From Thiohalocapsa sp. PB-PSB1 (lineage in GTDB: Bacteria > Pseudomonadota > Gammaproteobacteria > Chromatiales > Chromatiaceae): a stretch of 64,000 nt of DNA. The translations under genes and the position numbers were made by a program. Of this stretch, positions 9,377 through 18,030 are shown one piece after another; the stretch's first letter is position 1, and the number at the start of each line of letters is the position of its first letter. Below the pieces are notes generated by a model, which searched no databases, had not been told where the DNA came from, and saw only the letters and a list, made by a program, of their open reading frames with translations. Location of the stretch: positions 7,006,001 to 7,070,000 of the forward strand of contig CP050890.1 in the NCBI GenBank assembly GCA_016745215.1, given 5' to 3'.

Positions 9377-9937
9377 TCAGAGCACTTGACATTCTTCCAG
9401 CACCACCGGCTCCTTGGTGCGCCCGCTGCGCGAGCCCTGGGCCTCCATCGCTCGCACCACATCCATGCCGTCGGTGACCTTGCCGAATACGACATGCTTG
9501 CCGTTCAGCCAGGGAGTGGCCGCGACGGTGATGAAAAATTGCGAACCGTTGGTGTTCGGCCCCGCGTTCGCCATGGACAGCAATCCAGCCTGGTCGTGCT
9601 TCAGATCGAAGTTCTCGTCCTCGAAGCGGTCGCCGTAGATGGATTTGCCGCCGGTACCGTTGCCGTTGGTGAAGTCGCCGCCCTGAATCATGAATCCGGG
9701 GATGATGCGATGAAACGGGCTGCCGGCGTAGCGCATGTCTTCGCCCTTCTCGCCGCTGCATAACGCGAGGAAATTCGCGGTGGTTTTGGGTACGACGTCG
9801 GCGAATAGCTCGACTTCGACGGTGCCGGCGGGTTCGTCGCCGATACGGATCTGCATGGTGGCCTTGGGATTCTCTGCAAAGGCCGGTGTGGCAAGGGCAA
9901 CAGTCAGGCCGATGACGGCAGCGTGGACGATACGCAT
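9377..9937 (-). CDS. Periplasmic peptidyl-prolyl cis-trans isomerase, cyclophilin type
   Basis: 186 residues. It catalyses proline isomerisation during folding. The first 21 residues (MRIVHAAVIGLTVALATPAFA) are a Sec signal peptide ending in AFA, so the enzyme should be periplasmic. Cyclophilin motifs are present in order: FHRIIPGFMIQGGDF (with the catalytic Arg), SMANAGPNTNGSQFFIT and WLNGKHVVFGKV. The start at 9937 is supported by AGGAG about 8 bases upstream. An open frame continues upstream but lacks cyclophilin features. It stands alone, followed by repeat copy A. Confidence 0.93.
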   Translation of the reverse strand: MRIVHAAVIGLTVALATPAFAENPKATMQIRIGDEPAGTVEVELFADVVPKTTANFLALCSGEKGEDMRYAGSPFHRIIPGFMIQGGDFTNGNGTGGKSIYGDRFEDENFDLKHDQAGLLSMANAGPNTNGSQFFITVAATPWLNGKHVVFGKVTDGMDVVRAMEAQGSRSGRTKEPVVLEECQVL

Positions 9938-10155
9938 GGAAAAAGCTCCTGTGGGTGATGATGAATCAGTCTTTGATGAGGAGCCTGATTGTAACCGGCA
10001 ACGAGGCGGCGTGCGCGCCGGGTTGGTGCAACTGCTGCCCTGTTGCCAGCGTAAGACAATCCCCTGGAAAGCTGGTCGAGGCGATCGGGGCTTGTGCCTT
10101 TTCGACCAGGGCCTGCTGCGCGATCTGCATGCTCCGGCGACGCGCCTGCGGCACA

Positions 10156-11427
10156 CTATCGGTCAACGCCAATCCAGGCGCGGACGCCGACGAACAGTCC
10201 CCACATGAACGCCAGTGCGCCCCAGATCAGCCCCAATGTCTGCTGATGGACCAGATACTCCAGCAGTGTCGGGGCCTGATTGTGCAGGGTATGGAGGTCC
10301 GCTCCGGTGTCGATGCGCTCGACCCGGCCCACCAGCTGCAATGCGATGCGGGCGGCTTCGTCCTGGCTGGCCGGGATCAGCTCCAGTTCGATGCGCTCGG
10401 TGTCGATGGCGCCTAGGCGCAGCCAGTCGCCGGGGTGCAGGGTCAGCTGGCGGTCGGTGTCGCGCAGATGCAATGTCCCGCCGAGGATGCTGGACTCGGA
10501 GCGCGCTCGTGCGTCCAGGTCGCGGCGCAATTGCAGATCGGCGGCGGCAAGGCCGGCGAGCCGCCAGTGCCCGTCCGGCTGGACCACGAGCTCGACGGGA
10601 TTGTATGTGCTGCCGGTGCCGCCGAAGTCGATAAAGCTCGGGCGCCGGCCGTCGATGGGCTCGCTGCGCGCCTGGCCCCTGGCCGGATCGATCCAGAGCC
10701 TTGCCCTGTTGGCCTGGACTTCACCTTGCAGACGACCGGCGTAGACGGCCAGATGCAGATCATCCTGCCACCAGAGCCGCAGCCGCGGCTCGATCGCGGC
10801 CCCAGGCCGCTCCCACGGCAGAGCGGACTGCGCCGCCGTGGGAGCGGCTGCAAGCCGAGATGCCGCGTCCGAGGACGCCGCCGGCTCGGCGACCGCGGCG
10901 GCGATGGCCAACCCGCGCAATTGCAATGCGGGCGCCTCCGCGTTCGCCGGCTGCAGGCGCAGATTCAGCGGCCCTGCCGGCGTCTCGATGCCGGGCACGC
11001 GCAATGCGTCGACGGCTCCGACGGCCAGCATGCGCGTGGCGACCCGCGGATCATCGCTGGCCCAGTCCGCGGCCAGCGCCAATTCCAGATCGTCGGTCGT
11101 CAATGCGATGACCACCGGCACATCGCTCGGTCGCCAGCCGAGCCCGATGCTGACCAGGATCAAACAGGCCAGCGCGAAGATCAGGGCTGCACGGCGGCGG
11201 GCACCTCGAGCCTCGGAGCCCTTGAGCAAGGCATCGGCATGCTCGACCCCGGCCAATGCGCGCCCGGCACCCTCGATGTCGCCCCGGTTCAGCCGTTGCG
11301 CCGCATCGGCGCGGTAGCAAGCGCGCTGCTCGCGCAGTCGCGCGCGGGTCTCGGCGGGCAGCGCACCGGGGTCGCGCCGCGGCGGCAATAATCGCGCCAG
11401 CCACTCGCGCCAGTCATGCAGGTTCAT
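10156..11427 (-). CDS. Uncharacterised bitopic or two-pass membrane protein of the protease-FGE operon
   Basis: 423 residues, not recognised. It starts with a charged cytoplasmic segment rich in Arg and Ala that may form a helix (residues 20-75). A hydrophobic helix follows at about 83-101, then a large extracytoplasmic region of about 290 residues predicted to be mostly beta strands. A second hydrophobic segment lies at 397-415 (GLIWGALAFMWGLFVGVRAW). Its ATG overlaps the TGA of the upstream gene (ATGA at 11424-11427), showing translational coupling in an operon with 11424-12221 and probably 12285-13856. Function unknown; a role with the secreted protease-FGE protein is inferred from context only. 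Confidence 0.75.
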   Translation of the reverse strand: MNLHDWREWLARLLPPRRDPGALPAETRARLREQRACYRADAAQRLNRGDIEGAGRALAGVEHADALLKGSEARGARRRAALIFALACLILVSIGLGWRPSDVPVVIALTTDDLELALAADWASDDPRVATRMLAVGAVDALRVPGIETPAGPLNLRLQPANAEAPALQLRGLAIAAAVAEPAASSDAASRLAAAPTAAQSALPWERPGAAIEPRLRLWWQDDLHLAVYAGRLQGEVQANRARLWIDPARGQARSEPIDGRRPSFIDFGGTGSTYNPVELVVQPDGHWRLAGLAAADLQLRRDLDARARSESSILGGTLHLRDTDRQLTLHPGDWLRLGAIDTERIELELIPASQDEAARIALQLVGRVERIDTGADLHTLHNQAPTLLEYLVHQQTLGLIWGALAFMWGLFVGVRAWIGVDR

Positions 11428-12221
11428 CGCAGGATGCGCACCTCGGTGCGCAGGGGCCGATCCGGGTCAGCGCGCGGATCGGCCTGGACCTCCATACAGA
11501 GGCTCGGGCCAAGCCTGGTGTCGGGCAGCGGGATGCGGATCGCGGCGCCGGCGCCGAAACCCCGCGGCCGCTGGTTGTCGAGCAATACCTGCCAGTCGTC
11601 GGCATAGGTTCCACAGCGCAGCCCCGGCGCCGAAACCGCTCGCCACAGCACCTGGCTCAGCGCGGTGGGAGTGCGCAGCAGCAGCTGGGGATCGCCAGCG
11701 GAGGCTGGCCCGTCGCGCACGGCGATGGGTACCAGCCAGGTGCCGGGCTCGGCGGTCGTCGGCGGCTCGAGCAGTCGGCCGTAGAGCCCGACCTGGTCGG
11801 CACGGAAGCGCTGATGGCGGGTCAGCAATCGGGTCGGCCAGCGCAATTCGGCGTTGGCCGGCAGCCGGGCGTCCAGCCGCCAGTAGCGCCGCGACGGGAT
11901 CAACTGGCCGACAATGGCGATGGCGCGGTCCGGCAAGGCCGCGGCCAATGTCAACGCATGATCGCTCGGATCGAAGCGCAACGGTCGTGCGAACAGCCCC
12001 AGCAACTCCAGACGATTGCTGACGGTGCCGCTGTAAAAGCCCTCGCAACGCTCGCCGTTGGGGCGCTGACGGTAGCGGGTCGCGTTGTCCAGATTGCGGG
12101 CGGCCTCGACATAGGCGGGCTGGCAGGGGGTTTGGGCCAAGGCGAGGATGGGCAGCAACAGCGGCAGGGCCGACCACAGCAAACGCGCGTGGATTGCTCG
12201 CCAGTATGGCATCTCGATCAC
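11424..12221 (-). CDS. Uncharacterised secreted protein of the protease-FGE operon
   Basis: 265 residues, not recognised. A hydrophobic N-terminal segment (LLWSALPLLLPILALAQ) is a likely Sec signal peptide cleaved near residue 30. The mature part has Cys residues in CQPAY, RCEGFY, RCGTY and LCMEV, which could form periplasmic disulfides. A second Met (MPYWRAI) four residues in is an alternative start. It lies 63 bp after the protease-FGE gene and overlaps the next gene by 4 bp. No enzymatic motif was seen. It may be a partner or substrate of the neighbouring proteins. Confidence 0.75.
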   Translation of the reverse strand: MIEMPYWRAIHARLLWSALPLLLPILALAQTPCQPAYVEAARNLDNATRYRQRPNGERCEGFYSGTVSNRLELLGLFARPLRFDPSDHALTLAAALPDRAIAIVGQLIPSRRYWRLDARLPANAELRWPTRLLTRHQRFRADQVGLYGRLLEPPTTAEPGTWLVPIAVRDGPASAGDPQLLLRTPTALSQVLWRAVSAPGLRCGTYADDWQVLLDNQRPRGFGAGAAIRIPLPDTRLGPSLCMEVQADPRADPDRPLRTEVRILR

Positions 12222-12284
12222 CTCATCGGGCTGGGCTGAAGAATAGGGAATGGGGAAAAGGGAAAAAGAAAAAAGGGAAAAGGG

Positions 12285-13856
12285 TTATAAGGTCCTGGCG
12301 AGACGGAAGCCGAGAACCGCACTGCGTTCATCTCGGAAGTACCTGTTGCGGAGGGCAGAGCGGAGGAGCCAGGGGTCGTTGAACCAGCCACCGCCGCGCA
12401 CCACACGCCGGGCGCACTCGCCTTGGTTTGCCTCCAGCCAGGCGCTGCCGTCGGTGGGCGCGCCGTCGTAGCGATCGTGCCAGCAGTCCTCGACCCATTC
12501 CCAGACATTGCCGGCAATCTCGTGCAGTCCGAAGGCATTGGCGGGCAGTGTGCCGGCCGGGACTGTCTGCCTGCGAAAGACGCCGGTCTTTGCACCGCAG
12601 CCATCGTGGTCATAGTTGCCATCGTAGTTTGCCTGGTCGGTATGGATGCAGTCTCCGGTCCAGAACGGCGTTTCGGTGCCGGCGCGGGCGGCATATTCCC
12701 ACTCGGCCTCGCTCGGCAGTCGATAGTTGGCCCCGGTCTGCGCACTGAGCCAGTCCGCATAGGCGTTGGCATGGTCCCAGCTGACGTTGATGACTGGACG
12801 CATGCCGCGTCCCCAGCCCTGGTCTTCGGGCAACGGCTGCCCGGTGGCCTCGGCAAAGCGCTCGTAGTCGGCAAAGGTCACCTCGGTCTGGCCGATGGCG
12901 AAGGACTGCAACGCCACTTGATGTTGCGGTCCCTCCTCGTCAAAGCGTCCCGGCTCCTGCCCAGGGGAGCCCATCATGAAGCGGCCTGCGGGGATGACGA
13001 CCATCGGCGGTCCCTCGCCGCCATCCTCGAGCCGGTCGCGGAATACTTCGAGCGGCTTCAGTTCCGAGCCTGAAATCCCGTTATCCTGGTCAGACGATGC
13101 TGACATATCGCAGCGTTGCAGTTGCCAAGGAGCGCCGCGATGAGTGACAAAGCGGCGGATGTTATCCGCCGCAACGGCCGTCGCATTGCTGCCGTCGCTT
13201 GCAATGAGGATGCCGAGCAGCCCGTCAGCGCCGATCAGCGGCGCGCCGGAGCTGCCGGGCTCGACGGCATCCATGGCGATCTGGATGCGGCCCAGCGGGT
13301 CCGGTTCGTGCTGGGTGATGTCGCCGGCATCCCGGTCCACCGGGATCGTCCAGCGCTGTCGCCGGCCGATGTACCAAACATCCTCGCCGTAAGCGAAGCG
13401 ATGGCACCAGGTGGTCCGTGTGGTCCGCCAGGGCAGGTCGAAGTCTGGGGCAGGCAATGTCAGCAATGCCAGGTCCAGCACCGGCAAGCTGCCCAGCAAG
13501 CGTGCCTGCACAGGCTCGTCCGGATCGGCGACCAAGCTGATGCTGATGTTCTGCGGCGCGAGCCTGGGTGTGGATGGATTGTCGTCGTGGTCCGGGCCCA
13601 CCACATGGGCGGCGGTGACGGCATAGAGCTTGCCGTGGCGCTCGCCGACGATCAGGCCGAAGCCGTGCTCGGCGGGGTTGTCGGCGAAATCGGCCCGGAT
13701 GCGGATGGTGGCCGGCTTGAAGGGCTCGGCGATGGCCTGGCCGCGCTCCTGTCCAAGCGCCGGGGCGACCGCGGCGGCCATCAGGCCGAGCCAGAGCAAC
13801 GCCGGCCGCAACCAGCGCTGAGCCAGGCTCTGCGCTGGTCGCGGGCTGCGCGTCAT
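12285..13856 (-). CDS. Secreted trypsin-like serine protease fused to an FGE-sulfatase (SUMF1-like) domain
   Basis: 523 residues from ATG 13856, chosen because it begins a clear signal peptide (RPALLWLGLMAAAVAPALGQ). Residues about 45-240 are an S1 trypsin-like domain with the triad His84 (VTAAHVV), Asp128 (VLDLALL) and Ser203 (PGSSGAPL). From about 285 to the end is a formylglycine-generating-enzyme-like domain: VVIPAGRFMMGS, INVSWDHANAYADWLSAQTG, YRLPSEAEWEYAARAG, GNVWEWVEDCW and RVVRGGGWFND. That fold is used for sulfatase maturation and, in other members, for non-heme-iron chemistry or simple binding. The catalytic cysteine pair of true FGEs was not recognised, so the second domain may bind a ligand. 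The protein is probably periplasmic. It heads a three-gene operon. Confidence 0.82.
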   Translation of the reverse strand: MTRSPRPAQSLAQRWLRPALLWLGLMAAAVAPALGQERGQAIAEPFKPATIRIRADFADNPAEHGFGLIVGERHGKLYAVTAAHVVGPDHDDNPSTPRLAPQNISISLVADPDEPVQARLLGSLPVLDLALLTLPAPDFDLPWRTTRTTWCHRFAYGEDVWYIGRRQRWTIPVDRDAGDITQHEPDPLGRIQIAMDAVEPGSSGAPLIGADGLLGILIASDGSNATAVAADNIRRFVTHRGAPWQLQRCDMSASSDQDNGISGSELKPLEVFRDRLEDGGEGPPMVVIPAGRFMMGSPGQEPGRFDEEGPQHQVALQSFAIGQTEVTFADYERFAEATGQPLPEDQGWGRGMRPVINVSWDHANAYADWLSAQTGANYRLPSEAEWEYAARAGTETPFWTGDCIHTDQANYDGNYDHDGCGAKTGVFRRQTVPAGTLPANAFGLHEIAGNVWEWVEDCWHDRYDGAPTDGSAWLEANQGECARRVVRGGGWFNDPWLLRSALRNRYFRDERSAVLGFRLARTL

Positions 13857-14104
13857 GCGTCCCAGCCGATTTGCTGACGCAGGGCCCGCGAGCAGGCAAC
13901 CATGCCAGTCTGCCGGCAGACTGCGCCGGCAACGGGCGCGCATTCTCGAAGATCGCGTCGGGATCATGTTCGGGCGGCGAATGGGCTCAGGAAGAAGGTC
14001 TCGATGGAGACCATCGGTTTCAGCATTGGTACGACCTCTGTTCTTTGCATGCTGGTTGGTCAACCGCGAGCGTATGGTTTGCTCGATGGGTAGGAGCTTG
14101 CACC
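13857..14104. other. Upstream region of the protease-FGE operon
   Basis: No gene is recognised. The open frame of the protease gene extends through it, but the codons there show no signal peptide or domain. The promoter of the operon is expected here. I cannot place -35/-10 boxes with confidence. Confidence 0.3.
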
Positions 14105-14106
14105 TA

Positions 14107-14218
14107 GGCTGTCGAAATCTGCAGTCTCACTAAAACAAGCGCTTCCCGGTTTATGGATGCTTAGTCGGTGTCGGGATCGGTGTCAAGGTCGGAATTAGGA
14201 CTGCAGATTTCGACAGCC
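14107..14218. mobile_element. MITE with 20-bp perfect inverted repeats flanked by TA
   Basis: GGCTGTCGAAATCTGCAGTC (14107-14126) is matched exactly by its reverse complement at 14199-14218. TA flanks both sides (14105-14106 and 14219-14220), the target duplication expected for IS630/Tc1-mariner transposition. The 112-bp element has no coding capacity. The interior includes a GTCGGTGTCGGGATCGG stretch that resembles, in reverse, the GATCCC tandem of the composite repeat. An IS630-family transposase relic occurs at 49640-50155, but whether it could have mobilised this element is untested. Confidence 0.75.
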
Positions 14219-14220
14219 TA

Positions 14221-14400
14221 CCATAGCGCCACTATGGGCGAGTTTCCGCTTCGTAAAGGCGAACGAGAATCCGGCGCCAGTTGGTCTGTTTCTCTCCGGC
14301 AATCGCCTAAGGCCAATGCATCCTTCTTCTCTGCGTCTCTGCGGTGAATCAAGCTCCATTCTGGTTGAACAGCGGAACATTCTGCGCAGGCAGCACCCCG
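14221..14400. repeat. Composite intergenic repeat, copy B (partial)
   Basis: Contains CGAACGAGAATCCGGCGCC, AGTTGGTCTGTTTCTCTCC, GGCAATCGCCTAA and CTGCGTCTCTGCGGTGAATC, then TTCTGGTTGAACAGCGGAAC, the opposite orientation of the ATTCAACCAGAATG block found in copies A, C and F. A short CCATAG/CTATGGG inverted pair starts it. The GATCCC tandem is absent. It is non-coding. Confidence 0.6.
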
Positions 14401-14412
14401 GCCTGACCGATA

Positions 14413-15138
14413 TCAACGTTGATCGAATCCATTTCGATGCGTGTCGGCGGCCACCGGGATAGCCACCGGGGTCACCACCGGGGCGATCAATTCCGGTCCG
14501 TCATTGCGTGGATTGTTCACCTGTCGGGAGACCGGGTGCAATGTCCATTGTTCCACCGCTGTCGGCTGCAATAGGTTGCGCAGTGCCGCGGTGTCGGAAT
14601 TGTTCGGATCCAGCCAGCTCGTATGCTCTGCGGCATCCAGGATGACCGGCATGCGATCGTGGATCGGGCGCACGAGCGGGTTGGCTTCGGTGACGATAAT
14701 GGTACAGGATTCGATGATTTCGCCCATCCGGCCTTGCCAGCGTTCCCACAGGCCAGCCATGGTGAAGGGCTGGCTGTCTTGGCGACGGATCAACATCGGC
14801 GTCTTGCCATGCGGTCCGCTGTGCCATTCGTAGAAGCCCTCGGCGGGGATCAGACAGCGGCGATGCTTGAAAGCATTGCGATAGGCCGGCTTGCTGTGCA
14901 CCGTCTCGGCGCGAGCGTTGATCATGTTGTAGCGATTGTCCGGCCCTTTCGACCAGGCCGGCACGAGGCCCCAGCGCAGTGGGATCAATTGGCGTTTGTG
15001 TGCGCCATCTTCGCGGATGGCCAGCACTGGCTGGGTCGGGGCGACGTTATAACTTGGGCGCGCCTCGCACAGGTCATCCAGATGGTATCGACTGGCATAG
15101 AGTTCAGGATCGAAATGCTGCACAAAACGTCCGCACAT
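14413..15138 (-). CDS. yedK: SOS response-associated protein YedK/HMCES family (abasic-site DNA-protein crosslinker)
   Basis: 241 residues. Members bind abasic sites in single-stranded DNA and form a covalent thiazolidine link through Cys2 after removal of Met1, shielding the site during replication. The sequence shows MCGRF at the N-terminus (Cys2), RYNMINARAET with the conserved Asn, CLIPAEGFYEW with the conserved Glu and IHDRMPVIL with the conserved His. Length is normal for the family. It is monocistronic, with no evident LexA box that I can support. The C-terminal tail is Val/Pro-rich and variable. Confidence 0.93.
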   Translation of the reverse strand: MCGRFVQHFDPELYASRYHLDDLCEARPSYNVAPTQPVLAIREDGAHKRQLIPLRWGLVPAWSKGPDNRYNMINARAETVHSKPAYRNAFKHRRCLIPAEGFYEWHSGPHGKTPMLIRRQDSQPFTMAGLWERWQGRMGEIIESCTIIVTEANPLVRPIHDRMPVILDAAEHTSWLDPNNSDTAALRNLLQPTAVEQWTLHPVSRQVNNPRNDGPELIAPVVTPVAIPVAADTHRNGFDQR

Positions 15139-15377
15139 GGTCTTCTCCGCTTGAATTTTGCACCGGGTTTGCGGTCAGATAGAGTCGCATTCGCCAAAAC
15201 CGATTTTCCAGCTCCCTAGGCGTGATGGCCAAAGGCGGCGATGGCAGCATGGCGGGCATTGGCCTACTAGCTTACCACCCAGGATGACGTTGCTCGGATC
15301 AGCCATGCAAGACGACCCGGACGGGTTGCACCCCGAGCTCACGGGCTGGATGAACGACCGCTGACAATAATCCCCAA

Positions 15378-17360
15378 GTGCCGACCGCAACCAAACCCAT
15401 GGCCTTAGATATTTCCGAGCCCGAATCCCTGGCACCGATCCTTGCCGGCCCGATTTTACGCCGGCTCACCCCGCGGCGCCTGGTCATCTGGCTCGCATCG
15501 AGCGAGCCTCTGGATCTCAGGCTGTGTCTGTATGATCGGGGCAGCCAAACGCCGTTCCTGACTCGAGAATTCCAGGGCCAGCAACTGCAACACCTGCGCA
15601 TCGGCGAGCGCGCCTTTGTGCAGCTTATCGATCTGCGTCCCGAGCAGCCGTTACCCGTGGATCGGATTCTGGAATACGATTTGTTCCAGTTGGGCGCTCA
15701 GGGCGAACGCGGTTTGCGCGAGCTGCTGCCCGGTGTCCTCTATGAAGGCGAGCAGCGTCCGAGCCTGGTGATCCGCTCGCGGCTGGACGATCTGGTGCAT
15801 GGCTCCTGCCGCAAACCGCATCATCCTGGGCCTGACGCATTGCCGCGGCTGGATCGCTTGATCGAGGCGACCCGGGCCGATCCTGCAGGACGGCCTGCGA
15901 TGCTGATCATGAGCGGCGATCAGATCTATGCGGATGATGTGGCCGGCCCGATGCTCGTGGCCATTCATCAGGTGATCCGATTGTTGGGGCTGTATCCGGA
16001 GCAATGGCGCGGGGCTACGGTGGCGGACAGCGAGGCCTTGCTGTCGAGCCCCTACTGCTATTATCAACGCGAGGAATTGCTGCCGCGCACCCATTCTAAC
16101 CAGATGTTGCGGGATCGCTTTTTCGGCGGCGCGAAAAAACCCATTTTTACCACGGCCTCCGCGCACAATCATCTGATCACGTTGGCGGAAGTGGAAGCGA
16201 TGTATCTGCTGACCTGGTCGCCAGTGCTCTGGCCGCTGGTATGGGATGCCGTTGAGGGTAAGATCGATGTGAACGGCCGGCCAATGTACCAACCCCCTGG
16301 TGCGACCTTGTCGGCACGGCAGGCCACCCGCTATGCCGAAGAATTGGCGGCTTTGATCGGCTTTCGGCAAGGTATGGACGCTGTTCAGCGTGCGTTTGCC
16401 CACCTGCCGGTCTATATGATCTTTGACGATCACGACATCACCGACGATTGGAATCTGACCCGCGGTTGGGAAGAGACCGCCTATGGTCATCCATTTTCTC
16501 GGCGGATTATCGGCAATGCGCTGATCGGCTATTGGCTGTTTCAGGGTTGGGGTAACGACCCGGATCGATTCGACATCGCCTTGTTGGACAGCGTGCGGCG
16601 CTTTTTTGCCCAGCCCGTCAGCGAGCATCAGGATGCATTGATCGAACGCCTGCTGGATTTCGAATGCTGGCATTACAGCGTGCCGACGCAGCCAAAGCTG
16701 GTGGTGCTCGACACCCGCACCGATCGCTGGCGCTCCGAGACCAGTCTGGCGCGACCGTCCGGCCTGATGGACTGGGAGGGCTTGTCTGAATTACAGCAGA
16801 TGCTGATGCACGAGGACGCCGTGGTCATGGTATCTCCGGCGCCGATCTTCGGCGTTAAGTTGATCGAGACCTTGCAGCGCCTGTTCACCTTTTTTGGTTA
16901 CGCCCTGATGGTGGATGCCGAGAACTGGATGGCTCATCCCGGCTCGGCCAATGTCATTCTGAACATCTTTCGTCACCGCCGTACGCCACGGCATTTTGTC
17001 ATCCTCTCCGGCGATGTTCATTATTCGTTCGTCTACGATGTCAAAATTCGTTTTCGTGACAACAGCCCGGAGATCTGGCAAATCACCGCCAGCGGCTTCA
17101 AGAACGAGTTTCCGCACAGCCTATTGCGCTGGTTGGATCTGCTGAACCGTTGGTTGTTCGGCACCCGCTCGCCGCTGAACTGGTTTACCAAGCGCCGACG
17201 CATGAAAATACGTGCCCGCCGTCCGAACGCCAGCCGTCGCTGGCGTCTGGTCAATCGCAGCGCCCTCGGCCGTGTGCAGATCGACGCCAGTGGGGTGCCC
17301 GTCGCAATCAGTCTGCTGACCGCCGACGGCGATCAGATCCATTTTCCGGAGCCGCCGTGA
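15378..17360 (+). CDS. PhoD-like metallophosphatase (alkaline phosphatase D family)
   Basis: 660 residues if it starts at GTG 15378; ATG 15399 (MALDISEPESL) is an equally good start. Metal-binding and catalytic motifs of the PhoD-like metallophosphoesterases are present: LIMSGDQIYADDV, YMIFDDHDITDDWN and VILSGDVHYSF. An N-terminal beta-rich domain (about 20-130) precedes the catalytic domain, as in this family. No signal peptide was found, so it may be cytoplasmic, unlike secreted PhoD. It probably hydrolyses phosphodiesters or phosphomonoesters; the substrate is unknown. The C-terminus is basic (KRRRMKIRARR). It is followed by repeat copy C. Confidence 0.85.
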   Translation: MPTATKPMALDISEPESLAPILAGPILRRLTPRRLVIWLASSEPLDLRLCLYDRGSQTPFLTREFQGQQLQHLRIGERAFVQLIDLRPEQPLPVDRILEYDLFQLGAQGERGLRELLPGVLYEGEQRPSLVIRSRLDDLVHGSCRKPHHPGPDALPRLDRLIEATRADPAGRPAMLIMSGDQIYADDVAGPMLVAIHQVIRLLGLYPEQWRGATVADSEALLSSPYCYYQREELLPRTHSNQMLRDRFFGGAKKPIFTTASAHNHLITLAEVEAMYLLTWSPVLWPLVWDAVEGKIDVNGRPMYQPPGATLSARQATRYAEELAALIGFRQGMDAVQRAFAHLPVYMIFDDHDITDDWNLTRGWEETAYGHPFSRRIIGNALIGYWLFQGWGNDPDRFDIALLDSVRRFFAQPVSEHQDALIERLLDFECWHYSVPTQPKLVVLDTRTDRWRSETSLARPSGLMDWEGLSELQQMLMHEDAVVMVSPAPIFGVKLIETLQRLFTFFGYALMVDAENWMAHPGSANVILNIFRHRRTPRHFVILSGDVHYSFVYDVKIRFRDNSPEIWQITASGFKNEFPHSLLRWLDLLNRWLFGTRSPLNWFTKRRRMKIRARRPNASRRWRLVNRSALGRVQIDASGVPVAISLLTADGDQIHFPEPP

Positions 17361-17384
17361 CGGCCTTGGTCGTCTCCCGGCGTT

Positions 17385-17935
17385 TTCACCTCGAAGACGC
17401 GGAGGACGGGTGCTATCTGCGTAGAATGTTCAGCGATTCAACCAGAATGAAGTTTGATTCATCGCAGAGACGCTGAGAAAAGGGATGCATTGGCCTTAGC
17501 CTCTCTGCGCACTAACAATGGACCATCTGGCTTGTTTTCTCGTCCGCCTTCTTGTTGCGGCAACCCGCCCATGGAGCGACTATGAGCGGGTTGCCGCTTC
17601 GGTATGTTTCTCTCCGGTAATCGCCTTATGTCTCTTCGATCCCGATCCTGATCCCGATCCCGATCAAGTCGTGCTGGGCGGGTTGCACCCTGGGGTATCT
17701 TCAGTTCATTTGTTGAGAAGACAGTGGCCTACGGCCTTTCTCCTGGGTAAGGTATGGCGCTCGTGTGCGATCCGCTGGCATCATTTGCCGGGTCGCCCGC
17801 AAGCGGGCTCCTACGCCGACCGGTTCCCACGGCTGGTTAAGATCCGCTTGCGGGCGAGGCGCCTTGGCTCCTCTGCGCACTCTGCGTCTCTGCGGTGAAT
17901 CCTTACATTCTTTGAAGGCAGCACTCCGACGATGC
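17385..17935. repeat. Composite intergenic repeat, copy C (long form)
   Basis: It begins with GTAGAATGTTCAGCGATTC and ACCAGAATGAAGTTTGATTC. Then come a CGGCAACCCGCCCAT...ATGAGCGGGTTGCCG hairpin (about 17568-17608), TTTCTCTCCGGTAATCGCC, the GATCCC tandem (about 17637-17667), GGTTGCACCCTGGGGTATCT, GGTCGCCCGCAAGCGGGCTC and TCTGCGTCTCTGCGGTGAAT. It is the fullest copy, combining all blocks seen singly elsewhere. It occupies the gap between the phosphatase gene and the outer-membrane protein gene. No gene is supported. Confidence 0.7.
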
Positions 17936-18030
17936 CCTGCATACCGTTGGATGCCCGAGCCGGACGGCCTGAGCCAGCAGAAGAGATGCAACTGCGCTCG
18001 AAGAACGGGTTAGAAACCTTCGTTGCTGAC

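Noticed and set aside
12222..12284. Purine-rich GGGAAAAGGG run between two operon genes as a functional element
   Set aside because: It is low-complexity sequence of the kind found in many intergenic gaps. No structure or consensus site could be supported.
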